Assembly: GCA_002105175.1 (NCBI GenBank)
Contig: MCGE01000003.1
Location: 1,426,001 to 1,490,000, forward strand
Length of the DNA stretch: 64,000 nucleotides
Direction of reading: 5' to 3'
Source of the DNA: Absidia repens
Taxonomy: Eukaryota; Mucoromycota; Mucoromycetes; Mucorales; Cunninghamellaceae
The notes under the pieces were generated by a model that was not told the DNA's origin, made no database searches, and worked only from the letters and a program-made list of their open reading frames with translations. The position numbers were made by a program, and so were the translations under genes. Each line of letters opens with the position of its first letter. Position 1 is the stretch's first letter. Below, one piece after another: positions 12,730 through 24,600 of this stretch.

Positions 12730-14302
12730 TCATTCCTGTAAAACTGGGAGCGGTTCCTTATTGTGTCCAGGTGCCGTATCATTGGCTTTCACTTGGTCCT
12801 TTGACTCGACAAATGTTTCCTTCCATTTCCGCATCAAATGCTGACATCGTTCCTGAATGTTGAATTCTGTATCGTTTTCAAATTCATAGTTGATCCCGCA
12901 CTTGACCACCTTGCCAATTTTTGTATGCTATACATAAATATATACTATCAGTAACTATCCATATTTCCGTCCAATATTTGCCTAATCCATTCCATTTCCT
13001 TACCCTTAATAAATCATATGTCATTGGCGCTTCTTCCACGTCCTTGAGTGTCTGTGAGATCTTGGGATAATCATCTAATGGAATTGAGCCCTAGAACAAT
13101 CGAATGATATATAAATACCTCTGGAATCCATTCACCACATTAATGTATTTCAACACAGTTTTTGCTTCCTATTCCTCTTTACCTTTTCCTTTTCATACAT
13201 CAGTTTTTGTAGTCGGTGTCGAAGATGATACATTCTTTTGAATTCGCGGGTAATTTCTAGTGGGACATTATCCTTGGATGATACTGATGTTGTGCTTGAG
13301 TGATCATTTCCACTTGATTGATGATTTTCCTTCTCCATTGACAATGACTTGCGCTACCATTAAAAACAAACAAACAAACAAATTAGTATTCAAACACGAT
13401 ATTCTATAAGCCACATCTTTACACACTACCCCTCTTTGTTGTTCATTGCGCCGTGTCTATCGTACATACCCTTTTCTTCTTATCCATCGAGTCGCTGCTT
13501 TCAGTAATACCGCGTTTGTTGTCATTTTTATGCTTATTCGATTGGGTATCCATGTCTTCATCACTTGAGGCCCTTGATGCCCCTGATTTCTTGGCAGATG
13601 CTGGTGAAGATCCTAATGCCGTTTCCGATGATTTTGCTCTAGCAGATGTGGCCTTCTTACCATCCTTCCTAGTTGATTTCTTCTCTCCTTGAGGTATTTC
13701 TTCTTGTTCATTATCTTTGCCATGATCGTCATCGAAGTCGTATATTCCATCTTCCATCAATGCTGGGTTCAGAGCTTCGCGTACCGCTAATTCTAAATCC
13801 TTTGTTTTGAATTTTTTCGCCTTCAGGTCCTTTTCTACATTGGCTTTGTCGAAAGGTCGAATCGAGTCCGGTCCAAAAAACCCACTAACATGCAATAAAA
13901 GGAAAAAAATAAAAAAAAAGTTTCAGTCTGGTGAATACCCATGATTGATAAGTTGTAATAATGCCCTTGTAATGAATGTGACCTACTCTCTCTATGCACT
14001 TACTAGTCCTTTGAGCCGAAGAAAAACACAGTCCATAGAGGCGCCTTTGCCTTGGTCTTTTGTTTCATCACCTTGAATGGCACCATTCGTTCATCTTCAA
14101 TCTATAAAACAAACCAAGCGAAAACAATACAGCGTGTTTAACAATTGTCGTCATCTACCTGTCCGCCACTACCGGAATGTCCTTCACTGTAACCACGTTA
14201 CTTTTCTTCCTTCCTTACCTTTGCTGGCCACCAAGGGTATCCTTTCAATTTTGCAAATACAATTGTTCCAGGTGGATAGGCGTCGTCTTGTTGTTGAGCC
14301 AT
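12730..14302 (-). CDS. PWWP-domain protein with C-terminal IBD/TFIIS-N-like domain (HDGF/LEDGF-like architecture)
   Basis: Six exons (14302-14219, 14101-14004, 13884-13470, 13353-13183, 13090-13004, 12927-12730) give 350 aa. Residues about 10-85 are a PWWP domain: PPGTIVFAKLKGYPWWPAK opens it, and WTVFFFGSKDYGFFGPDSIRPF closes it. Such domains read methylated histone tails on nucleosomes. A Lys/Ser/Ala-rich, basic linker (about 120-225) follows. The C-terminal about 110 residues are helical, with RLQKLMYEK, a T..L..T.IGK core and LMRKWKETF, the pattern of the integrase-binding/TFIIS-N-like fold of HDGF2/LEDGF. That fold binds transcription-elongation and chromatin partners. The IBD call is by pattern only. 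Expected site: nucleus. Confidence 0.85.
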
Positions 14303-14638
14303 GGTTTGTGTTTGTGTATTGAGGAAAGGGAAGAAGGTGCGTGTGTAAAAATAGTGTATTTGACAGAAAAGGAAAACGCAAAAAGGAATCGAACAAGTAT
14401 TTCTTTTTCCTTTTTTTTCAGTCACTAAAGTAAGAGTAAAAAAGGGGAAGGTGTGGAAAGGGTAAGGGGAGTGGGAAGAATGGAGAATCAAAAGACAGTG
14501 TGTCTATTTGAATGGAAAGCAAAATAAAGAAAGAAAAAAATCAACAACAAAAAAAAAAAAAAAGGCATATGTGTGGAAAAATTTTATTTTCATAGTCAGC
14601 CAATCAAAAAAAGCGAAAAGCAAAAATACGACAATAAT
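14303..14638. other. Intergenic between PWWP gene promoter and kinase 3' end
   Basis: GA/AAAG-rich, 336 bp. It serves as promoter and leader of the PWWP gene (right to left) and 3' flank of the kinase gene. No gene seen. Confidence 0.4.
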
Positions 14639-14786
14639 CTATTCAGTATATTGACGGACGATCTTATTAAACGCCTGTAACAAAGAATGACGCCTATGAT
14701 ACGTCGCCCATCCAACATACCCCAATGTACATGCCGTCAAAATCAATGTAGATCGTCTAATCCATCTATAATTGCCTAAACTATTT

Positions 14787-14823
<37 letters not shown>

Positions 14824-15826
14824 CACTGCCAGTATTAGCAGGAGAGATAAGCCGAGATTCCACTACACGACGGTTTTGATCCAACATCATCCGAAGATGC
14901 CTAGCAAGTTCATTGTCACTGTATCCACCATCCGATCGGATCCAACCTTCATAATCGCGGCATTTTTGACCTTGTTCCACACCAAAGAAACCCACTTGAT
15001 TCAAACGAGGTAAATAAAGTGTATAAGCCGGCATATATGTATCCACAAAAGCCCGTACCGCATCGTCCGCCAATCCTTCGACGTTTCGTGTTTGCCGCAT
15101 GTAATGTTCTTGTTGTAACCGCCATTGATACACTTGCTCCAGTTCTGTCGGTGCCAGATGTAAGAAAATATCCATCTTGGGATAGAGAAGCTGTTCATAC
15201 TTGACCAGAAATTCGTTGATGACCTCCAAATGATGCAAAGAGTGATGTTGTCGTAGGATGTCGAACTGTTGGTGCATTTGCTGTAGTTGGTCTGAACTGA
15301 CTGATTTGAATCCCAGAGACCAACCTTCAAACAGGATGATGTCCACTTGTCCGTGAATATGCTGCCAATCCTTGCGTTCGAGTCGATCGCCTAGTCCGCC
15401 ATAAAGTGACTTATCGTAAACAGGAATAGAGACAGTTGAGTCGGGTCCAGCCGCCAAAAGTGCATCAAAGGTTGTTTCGGCCAAGGCCAAGTCATGGGAT
15501 CCAGGTTGCCCGCGGTATTGTAAGAGCCGGTTATCAGAGTTGCGCGATCCGAGTGCCGCCTGTTCATCCCGTGTTAAGTACAAGTCATCCAAGGAGAAGC
15601 TAACCACATTATAGTTGTGAGCATCGGTACGAAGCAAATGCACCAATGTAGTGCACAATGTTGTTTTCCCACTGCCTTGGCATCCTGAAACACCTACCAC
15701 CAAAGGCTTGTGCCTGAGATTCCTAGCTTGTCTGTCTTGCATAAACCGTTTGTAATGATCAAGAATATAGTCTAGAGATTCTTTCGTCTGTGGGAGAATA
15801 GCATAGTTGGATGAGGAAGACGCCAT
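14639..15826 (-). CDS. P-loop kinase, Tda10/plant-type glycerate kinase-like, with C-terminal membrane segment
   Basis: Single exon, 395 aa. A Walker A motif GVSGCQGSGKTTL (residues about 44-56) begins a P-loop kinase fold; FSLDDLYLT and the IILFEGWSLGFK strand, with the RGQPGSHDLAL segment between them, match the family of yeast Tda10 and plant D-glycerate 3-kinase. The reaction would be ATP-dependent phosphorylation of a small molecule such as glycerate, although fungal members lack firm substrate proof. Compared with the roughly 290-aa yeast protein it is about 100 aa longer: after a poly-Ser tract (about 335-350) there is a hydrophobic helix (STLILTACTLGYVGWATY) followed by basic residues, which could anchor the C-terminus in a membrane. 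Confidence 0.87.
14778..14820 (-). repeat. AGT trinucleotide tract coding poly-Ser
   Basis: Plus-strand CTA repeats (about 14 units) in the kinase gene, coding the Ser run between the kinase domain and the C-terminal hydrophobic helix. It keeps frame, as expected for a triplet microsatellite. Confidence 0.8.
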
Positions 15827-16219
15827 TTAAATGAATTTTTTTCTATAGAGTAATAAAAGAAAAAGGAAACACAGAGGCGAGAAACGGAGAAAAACGACTG
15901 GCAAGGAAAATAGATAATTGTAACCCCGCATCATCCGGCCAATCATTTAGCCAATCTCATTGCAAAACTCCATACATTCTTATTATTATGCAGTTCAAAA
16001 TATTTTTATATCCAGTTTCAAATATCCTGACACTTGCCAGAAATTCTAGATCTACTGAGTGTCAGGGGGCGGGGAAGGAGTTGTTAATATACGAATTTTG
16101 ATGAAATCAGGCACTTCCGTCATATTGCAACCCCTTAATAGACCGCCCCTCGGCCCCAACTGACTACAGTTTAGCGATGAGGGCTTAAAACTACTTTCAA
16201 AATATAAATAAAATAATGA
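15827..16219. other. Intergenic left of repeat copy 2
   Basis: Kinase promoter region followed by AT-rich DNA with no gene. A GC-richer patch (16055-16160, with GTCAGGGGGCGG) stands out but matches nothing I know. Confidence 0.35.
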
Positions 16220-17325
16220 AAATATAATGAGCTGGGTATATATAGTATGTCCATTTTATAGGGGGCTGGCGGTGCTGTTTAGGTCTATAATTATGAATGA
16301 TTGAGCAGTAATAGCTCCATGTTTCATATCAAGTGACCTAGAGCATTGTTAACATGTCGCTGGGTTTCGGGACATAAACAAGTAATTATGAATATACTAG
16401 AAAACAGTACAAACTGCTCTATAGCTGTGGATACATGCATAACTCGATCTAGATTCATCTATATAATCGGTCGACTAGAAATATGACTAACTTTGCAGTA
16501 AGTGAACTAAAACTACCAACTAGTTCTTCCAGCACTAGGGAAAAATAGCCATAGTGGATAAACTAGAAGGTAAATTTTTAGCAGGACATTCATAAAACAA
16601 ATACAATAGCGCCATTGTTTATTTCCATATGAGTCAGAAAGTGTTTAGTAAAAAACAATATTTTATTGAAGCATAACTGATGGATACTAAAATTGAGGTA
16701 TGGGATTCAACATAACAATGGATTTAACGGAAAGATTTATTGGAGGAAGCTTGAGGGAGATTAAGCTAATGAGATCTGAATAATGGTCAACAGTAATCTC
16801 AAGGGACAGCTGTGAAAAGCACTCTGGTATATTGCGCAGGGAATGAGAAAGACTATGAATGGATATCTTTCATTAAAGTACAGTACAGCAACTGTTAACA
16901 CTAATCAAAAGAAGACGATGGTAATAAAAAAGGGATCTAATGCACAAGACATGGAAGAAATTAATGGGACAAATTTCATTGAAAGCAAGTAAAAAGACAC
17001 ATATTTTATTCAGTTCTTGATATAAACTAAAATTAAACTGAGCTAATGAAGGTTGCAAGAAACCAACTAATGGGTGGTTCTAAATCCTGAGTCCAAAATG
17101 AAAGGGTTTCCCCATTCATGTTGTAATCCCTGAGCTGAAAACCCTTCTAAACTAGTACTGCCACTAATCTAAGTCCAATTTAGCCTCAAAGTAGTTAAAT
17201 GGTGAAGAAGAAAAAACTGAAAATGAAACGAAAAAGAGAGCAAAAAAAAATTCGGGGTAAATAAATATTCACGTGGGCGGAATTTAAAATTTTCTGTGGC
17301 CTCATGAGGACTAGTTTTGTCGATC
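16220..17325 (+). repeat. Dispersed repeat family, copy 2
   Basis: About 1.1 kb homologous to copies 1, 3 and 4. The left part begins near GAGCTGGGTATATATAGTAT (about 16230) and is only moderately conserved, best against copy 3 (for example TAGATTCATCTATATAATCGG against TAAATTCATTTATATGATGGG). Internal ATATTTTATT motifs lie near 16660 and 16995. The conserved core starts near 17036 (GAGCTAATGAAGGTTGCAAG) and ends with CACGTGGGCGG (CACGTG 17270-17275) and a decayed GAGGACTAGTTTTGTCG tail. The uninterrupted GGGTTTCCCCATTCATG at about 17105 shows what the site looks like without the LTR element that splits copy 3. Confidence 0.8.
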
Positions 17326-17834
17326 CCGCAGCAACACCGAACAACTCCAATGCACAATGAGACTTTTTAGGACCCTTCCAACCATGCAACTTCGTTCCTT
17401 TTCACCTTTACTACGCTATGACGTGGTTAAAACTTTTATTGTCAAATAAAAAAAAATGCAAATGGCTGACCTTGTTGAATTATATCATGTATTCACTGTA
17501 ATACAGCATAGCGATCTCTAAAAGAAATAAAAGAAATAAAATGTCACATAAAAAAGGTCGATGTTGACTTTAAATTCAAGAGGACAAAATCAAAAATCAT
17601 GTAGTGGATATTCATAAAATACAAAGGGCGTTTGCAAGATGTTTTATTGATAAAAAGTAGTACATAGGATGAGTCCAGCTCAAAAAAAAAAAAAAAAGGT
17701 GTGATGAAGGAGGAAGAATAATGTGAAAATAAGACTAAATATATCTACATGGAATAAAAAAAAAACGATAAAAAGACAGGATTGGAGGAGTGAGGTGTAT
17801 ATGGTAGGGGAACGGAGTAATCAACTAGCAGCTA
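17326..17834. other. Intergenic, 3' flank of the RhoGAP gene
   Basis: AT-rich; minus-strand AATAAAAC near 17640-17650 is a plausible poly(A) signal for the RhoGAP gene. No gene seen. Confidence 0.4.
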
Positions 17835-20475
17835 CTAAATAAAACCAGCATTTTCACGAGGAGGAATGGCAGGAGCAGGGAGGCCAATGGATGCTTCACG
17901 GCGATGGCGAGTGGGCAAAGACTTCTTCCGGATGGGCAAAGGGGCGGATTTGTTTGCTTCTGGCACAGGATCATCAAATATTTCCATATGGTTGAGAATA
18001 AATTCTATGCAGCCGATTTTGTGATTCATTTCCACCAGGTCCATAGTTTCATCCACATGCCGCATCAACGTAGGGCCAAACACCACTGCCAAATTCTTTG
18101 CTGTCATCAAATTTTCGCTGTTTCTGGTATTGATTCTATGTAAAAATATATATAAAAGTCAATATAATCCCTTTACCACGTCAATCACTATGAACTCCAC
18201 TTACTTCGCCAAGTGCTGCATAAGATATTTCAATGTGGTGAGATGCTCGACAGGTATAACATAAAGAAGTTTTTGAAAAGTTTCCACCTTCGATTTGGAA
18301 TCATTTGATACTAAAGTGAAGTGAAAAGTGAGAAATAAGGTTAATGAGAATCATCAACAAATGAATATATTTGTACTTACGAATGGCATCCACCCACTTT
18401 TGATGATGTTCGAAGGTAAAGAGAGGATTGGGCAAATCACGGAAGTATTGTTTCAGCACACTGGACACAGCACAAATGTCGTTCCACTGATCATCGTCAC
18501 AGAGATCGATTTCTTCGTTTTGCTCAAAAGACTGTTGAATCATACGCATTTGACCGGCGCCGCCTGATTTTCGATAAATCCCTTCATAGTCCATCCCCCG
18601 TTGTTCCACAGCTTCAATACATTTTCGAACCACCAATGGGACTTGATTGTCTTCTGATTGTACTTGCTTGATCAATTCTTGCCCAAACATCGATACTATG
18701 CATTAAAAAAAAAAGATGTGAATAAAAACCAATACCAGTGTGTTGTATTTCTAGTTATTACCTTTTTGAGATCCATCCGAGTTGACAGAATCAGAGGTCG
18801 ACTTTCGCTGGCAAGTTATCGTACGGTAAACACATTTTGTATGGCAAATGGTATTGCATTCTATCAAAAAGAAGAAAAAGAAAACCATCAAAAACCGATC
18901 TCTTTTATTTATTTTGTTTTCTTGTTCTTACCTTGACATTTCAACTCGCTGCCACGCCACATCTTTTCACTACAAACATCGCATTTGGTAGGGCGTAAAA
19001 ACTTGGTATGGTTGAAAAGATGATTTCCGATACGCAGTTGACCTTCTTGTTTTTCCACAATCACTGGCATATTCGTATCGTAAGGCATACCGATCAAAGT
19101 GTCGCCATTCGCATCCTTCTTGTCGTTGTTGCTGCTCTCTTCTCCACCACTTCCAGCGGCGCTTCGTTTGCTCCGGTTTCGTCTAAATTTGAACCGCCGA
19201 GGAGGTGCAACTGCTGCAGCGTCGTTGAAGCTATCCCGATGTGCTGTCAGTTTTGGCGATACAAGTTGTTTGAGTTGTTGATCGGGTGATTGCCGTCCAC
19301 TTGATGATATCGGTTCTGCAATAGAATCGTCCGGTAAGAAGCTCGTTCCTGCCATCACTGCAATCGCTTCACGTTCCCGTTCCGTCATACGCCGTGATAG
19401 ATCGTTGTTCAAACTGGAAAGTTCCGCATTTTTCGTATTAAGCATAATCATCTCAGTAATAATGTCATCCCGCGCCTTGACCAGTCGATCGTAACCAAGT
19501 TTCGCGTGATTAGTGTCATGTTGTAACGAGACGAGTTGCTGCTGATGTGCTGTTGCAAAACGATCCCATTGGGCCATTTTTTGTCTACAGAAACGAAAAA
19601 AAAACTGATTCAATACACTGAATGACTTGTTTGGCTCCTCTGTTCCTCATTACCTATCAATTTCTTCAAATATGATGTCACGTTGCCTCCGTAAATCATT
19701 CACCGATTGTTCCACTTGTGCCCTGACTTTATGTAGTTGAGCCAATTCTTCCTTTGAGTACTGCGCGAGTTCGGAAGGACCAAAAATATTGAGATGATGA
19801 TAAAAGGACAATTCGTTTTGTAGCTTGACCATCTTGGATTCGGTTTCTTGTCGAGTAGTAGTTTCTGCATTGATGCGATCCTTGATGATTTTGTATTCGT
19901 CCAAAGCTCTTCGACTGATATCCTATGTTTCACATACCGTATAAATTAATAGGAGAATGTTAGTCAGTCATTCTTATATATACTTTTTATTTTTATTTTT
20001 ATGTACCTTCAATTGACCGAATTTGTTTTCTACTTGATACAGTTTTGCTTTGGTGTGTTCAAGTTCCTGCTGGATATTGTAAAGATCGTCATTGGAGTTG
20101 GATTTCAATAAAGTAGTTGCGCCACGTGTTTCAGGGGGAGGACTGGGGATGTGGTCACCTTCTATAGCCGCATTCAGCATCTTGTTTAGTTCAATCAATT
20201 CTTGCGTTGATAGTTCTGATAAAGTAGATTGTTGCTGACTTGTCTGAGTGGTGAAGGATGTTGTTGGTGGATTAGATGTTCCTTCTACATAGTCGTTCAA
20301 AATAGAATTGGCCGAAAGTTGTCGAGACATTTCTGGTGAATTCCAAGTTTCTGAGGGGAAGATGCGCCGAGAATATAAAGACGAATTGATATCGAGGCCG
20401 CTGAGAATAGAGTTGTGTCGATTCTATAGTAGCAACAGCCAAATTAAAAATATAAAATCAGTATTCAATTTTTTA

Positions 20476-20506
<31 letters not shown>

Positions 20507-21277
20507 TTCGTTTGATGTAGAAACTAACTCACCTTCCTGTAGTCATCTAAACCAGACTGGTCCAAACCTTGATGCATAAGTCGTTCAGATTGATCTAATT
20601 CTTGCTGCTGTTGTTGCCGAAGTTTTTCTTCTTTTCGTTTTTGCCGTAATTGTTTTCGAGTTTCGTGACATTGTGTACAAAAAATCCCCTAAATAGACAA
20701 AGAATATGAGTTTCATTGTTGAATAAAATACTTTTACAATGTTTTACTTTGCTTGTTTGAGTAAATACAAGATCATCAATTTTCGTATGACATTGAACAC
20801 AACGGAAGCATTCCGCATGATAAGCTTCCTCGCCTAAAAATAAAATAAAATAGAAAAAAAGAAGTGTTAGGGTGATACAAGCTCAGCAAGCCATAATTTT
20901 TCAATATTCACGATGTTAATTTTTACCAGTCATAATAGCTTCGTCCTTGATAGTCTTGTGGCAGAGGTGGCAGTTATAAGAGCACTGTTCACATATGGGG
21001 CTGCCATCACGTAGAAGCAGAAGATTGCTGTAACATTCGACCAGTTCATTGCACTTGGAGCATCGAAAGCTGTAAATAGTACAAATAAAGATAGAGTCAA
21101 CGTTAGTGGAAAAAGCGCCCTAGGCTCTCGTGTTGTTGTTGTTTACCATTCAAAGTGCCAGATACCATCGCCAAATTGGACTACGGAGCCATCGTCTATA
21201 GGCTGACTACAGCCTTGACACCGAGGATCTTCATATTCTTCGCCGGTAAAAGAACCATCGTCTATATAAGAATCCAT
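17835..21277 (-). CDS. LIM-LIM-C1-RhoGAP protein (Rga-type Rho/Cdc42 GTPase-activating protein)
   Basis: A multi-exon gene starting at ATG 21277 (MDSYIDDGSFTGEEYEDP). Domain order: two LIM domains (about 21270-20640: CQGCSQPIDDG, WHFECFRCSKC, CEQCSYNCHLCHK, HAECFRCVQCH, CTQCHE); coiled coils (20330-19400: QQELEHTKAKLYQVENKFGQ, then a second segment in the exons at 19650-19920 and 19400-19570); a C1 finger (19010-18800: HLFNHTKFLRPTKCDVC, then CNTICHTKC); and RhoGAP (18690-17950) with the arginine finger in GIYRKSGGAGQ and the NLAVVFGPTL motif. Such proteins switch off Rho/Cdc42 GTPases at growth sites; yeast Rga1/Rga2 and fission-yeast Rga-type proteins share LIM plus RhoGAP. The last 40 residues are basic, Pro-rich. 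Introns include a long (TA)n tract at 20479-20506. Confidence 0.9.
20479..20506. repeat. (AT)n microsatellite in a RhoGAP intron
   Basis: About 14 AT units in the intron between the LIM-proximal coiled-coil exon and the next exon. Confidence 0.8.
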
Positions 21278-22277
21278 CACAAAACTAATATATCTATAAT
21301 ACTACAATACAAGGGAGGAATAGATAACCAATACACGTTTCGCAATAGATAAAGGAGTATAAAGTCAAATGAGTGAAAGGATCAAGTGGGATAAAAAAGC
21401 AAGAATAAAAAGAATAAAAGAAAAGAAAGGTCCAAAAAAAAAAAAGTTTACATTAAAATTAGAAAATGGCGTAGTTTTAAAAAATTATATAGGATCATCT
21501 GGCAAAAGGGGTACACCCAAAACCAATAAAGGCAGGTATTCACTGATTGCTGAGAGGCGAGGGGCTAGAAATGGGATTTCAAGAAGTATCTTTTTTTAAA
21601 TCATTGTAGTACCGACTCCGTAGTGGCGAGTGATTTCAGTTTCCAAGGAGAATAATGAGAATCGAAGAAAAAAAATATATACACAGTGGAACCCCCTGGT
21701 AATTACCTACATTAAGTAATAATTGATGCTTCAACCTATTTTATTATATACAATAACAGTGATTTGAAAAAGATACATACAGGTCCCATCATAGAATTGG
21801 ATGACGGGCTTTGATCCCGCACCATTCGAATTTGTTGGACCTGAATTATTATTTATTTTAGGCCACAGAACTTGGACCTAATATTTTCTCCGCTTAGACT
21901 GATCCAATAGCCTACACCAAGTTCTGGAACACTATAAATTCTGACAAAAGACCCTTTTTCAGATACGACACCCCATTTCCTTTTTGCATTGTTCAATTTG
22001 TATCACTCTTCATTTTCCAGCCACTCGCTTGCTTACATACCCTTTTCAATGCCAAGCATAAACGGAGAAGTTAATTTAATGTAACAAAAAAAATATGATT
22101 GGCTAATTTTTTTTGTGTCTTTTGAAAGCCACACACCCTTTAATAATTGATAATCAAAAAAATACATAATCACAGGCAAAATTAAATGAGACACAATGAA
22201 TATGAGAAGAATAAGCGAGATATTAGCAAAATAAGTAATTTCTTTATTCAAGCAAGAATCAAAATAAAAGCAAAATA
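21278..22277. other. Intergenic between RhoGAP promoter and GatA 3' end
   Basis: About 1 kb of AT-rich DNA. The only structured sequence seen is the tRNA-Gln-like relic at 21782-21842. The Lys-rich frame 21369-21599 (+) is an A-rich artefact in my view. Confidence 0.4.
21782..21842 (+). pseudogene. Degenerate tRNA-Gln(TTG)-like sequence
   Basis: About 61 nt with tRNA-like ends: 5' GGTCCCA pairs with 3' TTGGACC at six of seven positions, followed by T as in eukaryotic tRNA-Gln. A clean anticodon arm is present (CGGG, loop CTTTGAT, CCCG), placing TTG as anticodon. A TTCGAAT box marks the T-loop. The D arm is shortened and the T stem does not close, so the molecule is too short (normal about 72 nt) and probably not functional. 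It is a decayed copy of a cytosolic-type tRNA-Gln gene rather than a working one. Confidence 0.55.
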
Positions 22278-24516
22278 CTATTTCTCAATTCTAGCACTAA
22301 TATCAAGTAAGAATCTATCATAACCATATTGTCCAATCAACTGTAAGCCAATTGGATACCCATTTGTTGCTGATCGTCCAAAGGGGATGGTAATCGCCGG
22401 TAGACCAGCCAAACTTGCTGGAACAGTCATCACATCATTCACGTAAGCATCCACCACACCATGATTGTCTTTTGATTGCGTAGGTAAACTATCTTGAAGT
22501 GTTGGTGCTGTGGAAATAGAACTTGGTGTTAATAGGACGTGTACTTGCTGAGGGACATCGCCGCCTAAGGTTGCTGTGTCGTTTCTGATGAGATTGTTTT
22601 TGGGAAGGAAGACCTTGTTGAAATCATTCACAATCATTCGTCTTGCTTGTTGTGCAGGTAAGAAATGGCTTTCATAGGTTCTATTCCCCCCCCCCAAAAA
22701 AAAAAAAGAAAAAAAAAGTTCAGAGAAATCGATAATCTTTTTTTTTTCGCTTTTCACTTACCCAGCAGTCAACACGTGTGTTCCAAGTAAGATCCGGCGC
22801 TGTACTTCAGATCCAAACCCTTCCGCCCTAGTGTCTGCGTAGATCAAATCGGTACCAGATGCATTTTGGCTGTGGTGACCTAAAAAAAAAAGGAAAAACG
22901 TTGGCTATTGAATAGGCAGTCTTATTGTATCATTTTTCTTCTTTCAACTCACCGTAGCGTACACCATCAAATCTAGCCAAGTTTGAGCTTGCTTCAGCCA
23001 AAGCAATAATATAATAAGCGGGGAGGGCATATTTGGTATGAAGCAAAGAAACTGGAACGATCGAGGCACCACGATCCCGCAAGGACTGAATTCCGTTTCG
23101 CCAAGTGTCTAGTACTTCTGATGAGAGTTGATCGACATAATATTCATTTGGGATCCCGACACGGAGACCTGAAAGATCGCCCGACGCTGAAACTTGCCAA
23201 TTCTGAAATAGTTCGTTTTCCTGGTCCACTATTTTTGTTCGAAGGTCGACGGGTATTGACGTAGGATCTTTTTCATCATAGCGGGATATCACATCTATAG
23301 TTATCACATCCAATAATAAAAGCCAATGATGAGAAGTCAGTAAAATCAAAACACTATATTTATCCACCCGCTCCTGCTCACGATAAAATAATACGTACTG
23401 TAGACAGTCGAGATATCTTGTACCGATTGACCAAGTAAGCCCACAGTATCTAGAGAATTGGCATAAGCAACAAGACCTGTTCTTGATATTTGGCCATAGG
23501 ATGGTTTGAATCCGACTACACCACAATAAGCGGCTGGTAGGCGTACCGATCCTCCAGTGTCCGATCCCAGCGCCCTAAGAAACCGAAGTATAAAAAAGCG
23601 ATCAGTCTTGACATCAGGCTCAGCATATCGTATGATATATACTACTTACACAGAACACATATTCATAGCAACAGCTGCAGCACTACCACCTGAGCTTCCA
23701 CCCGCTACTCGTACCAGTGATGGGTCGTCTAATGCAGTATGGTTCGATTTATAGTCCCATGGATTTTTGACAGCACCAGAATCACTGTAAATATTGGCAG
23801 ACCTATATACATTCCCCACCCATGATAAAGCTAGAGTTACAATCTCTTTTGTTTTTGTATCGTGAGACCCTATATGTCTTACCCCATGCCAAATTCATCC
23901 ATGTTCGTTTTTCCAATCAATTTTGCGCCAGCTTGTGACATCAAATCAACTACAGTCGCATCATACGGTGACATAAAATCTAGTAATGCCAATCCCATCC
24001 ACCCACCAGAAATTGTCAGTCAAACCCTTCGTCCAATCCCATTCCTGTTCCCCCCTCCCCCAAAAAATTACTATTTTCTGCTACCTTTCAGCATATTAGA
24101 TCCACATGTTGTGGGTAACGTGGAAGTACAAAAATTATCTTTCACAGCAATAGGCATATTGTTCAAAGGAGTATCTATATACGTGAAAGAAAGAAGTTGA
24201 GTATTAGTATCAAGTTTCGATAATGCATAAAAACAAAATTAATACCACTGTTTTTTACCTTCTCCAAGTTGCTTATTTGGTGAATCCAGTACCGCTTTAT
24301 CTTGAATGGAGACAAAAGCGTTGATCTTGTCATTGTGAGCGTATATTCTATCCAAGCAGTCTGTCCATGTCAGAGTAGATAATGAGCGATGGTTCTATGT
24401 AAAATTACAATGTCAATAAAATATTATATATTTATTCCCAATCACAAACCTCTTTACTTATTTACCCAGTATCTATTCAGAAGTACTCGCGCTCTTTGAC
24501 TTGATAGCATAAACAT
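22278..24516 (-). CDS. gatA: Glutamyl-tRNA(Gln) amidotransferase subunit A, mitochondrial (GatA)
   Basis: Nine exons (24516-24466, 24394-24259, 24174-24085, 23979-23883, 23802-23650, 23574-23399, 23294-22953, 22879-22762, 22680-22278) give 521 aa. It is an amidase-signature enzyme: the catalytic Lys lies in [10 protein letters not shown] (exon 3), the Ser cluster in [13 protein letters not shown] (exon 5) and [16 protein letters not shown] (exon 6), so the Ser-cis-Ser-Lys triad is complete. The C-terminus [12 protein letters not shown] and [15 protein letters not shown] is typical. With GatB and its partners it converts Glu-tRNA(Gln) to Gln-tRNA(Gln) in mitochondria, releasing ammonia from glutamine. 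The N-terminus ([17 protein letters not shown]) is Arg-rich and suits import. It is divergent from the lipase gene, 220 bp between the two start codons. Confidence 0.93.
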
Positions 24517-24560
24517 GGAACTAGAGTAAGGAAGACGACCAAAAAAACACACACACACAA

Positions 24561-24600
24561 ATGACCGCCCGGCCATTGGAGGCGACTGCCCGGCAAAATC
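24561..24600. promoter_or_regulatory. Candidate shared promoter element between gatA and lipase
   Basis: Within the 220-bp divergent promoter, GCCCGGC occurs at 24567-24573 and again at 24588-24594, exactly 21 bp apart (two helical turns), with an ATTGG (inverted CCAAT) at 24575-24579 between them. It is a GC-rich island in AT-rich DNA. The binding factor is unknown. Confidence 0.4.

Noticed and set aside
21369..21599. 76-codon plus-strand Lys/Arg-rich frame
   Set aside because: Composition follows A-rich DNA; no conserved-looking segment, in the RhoGAP promoter region.
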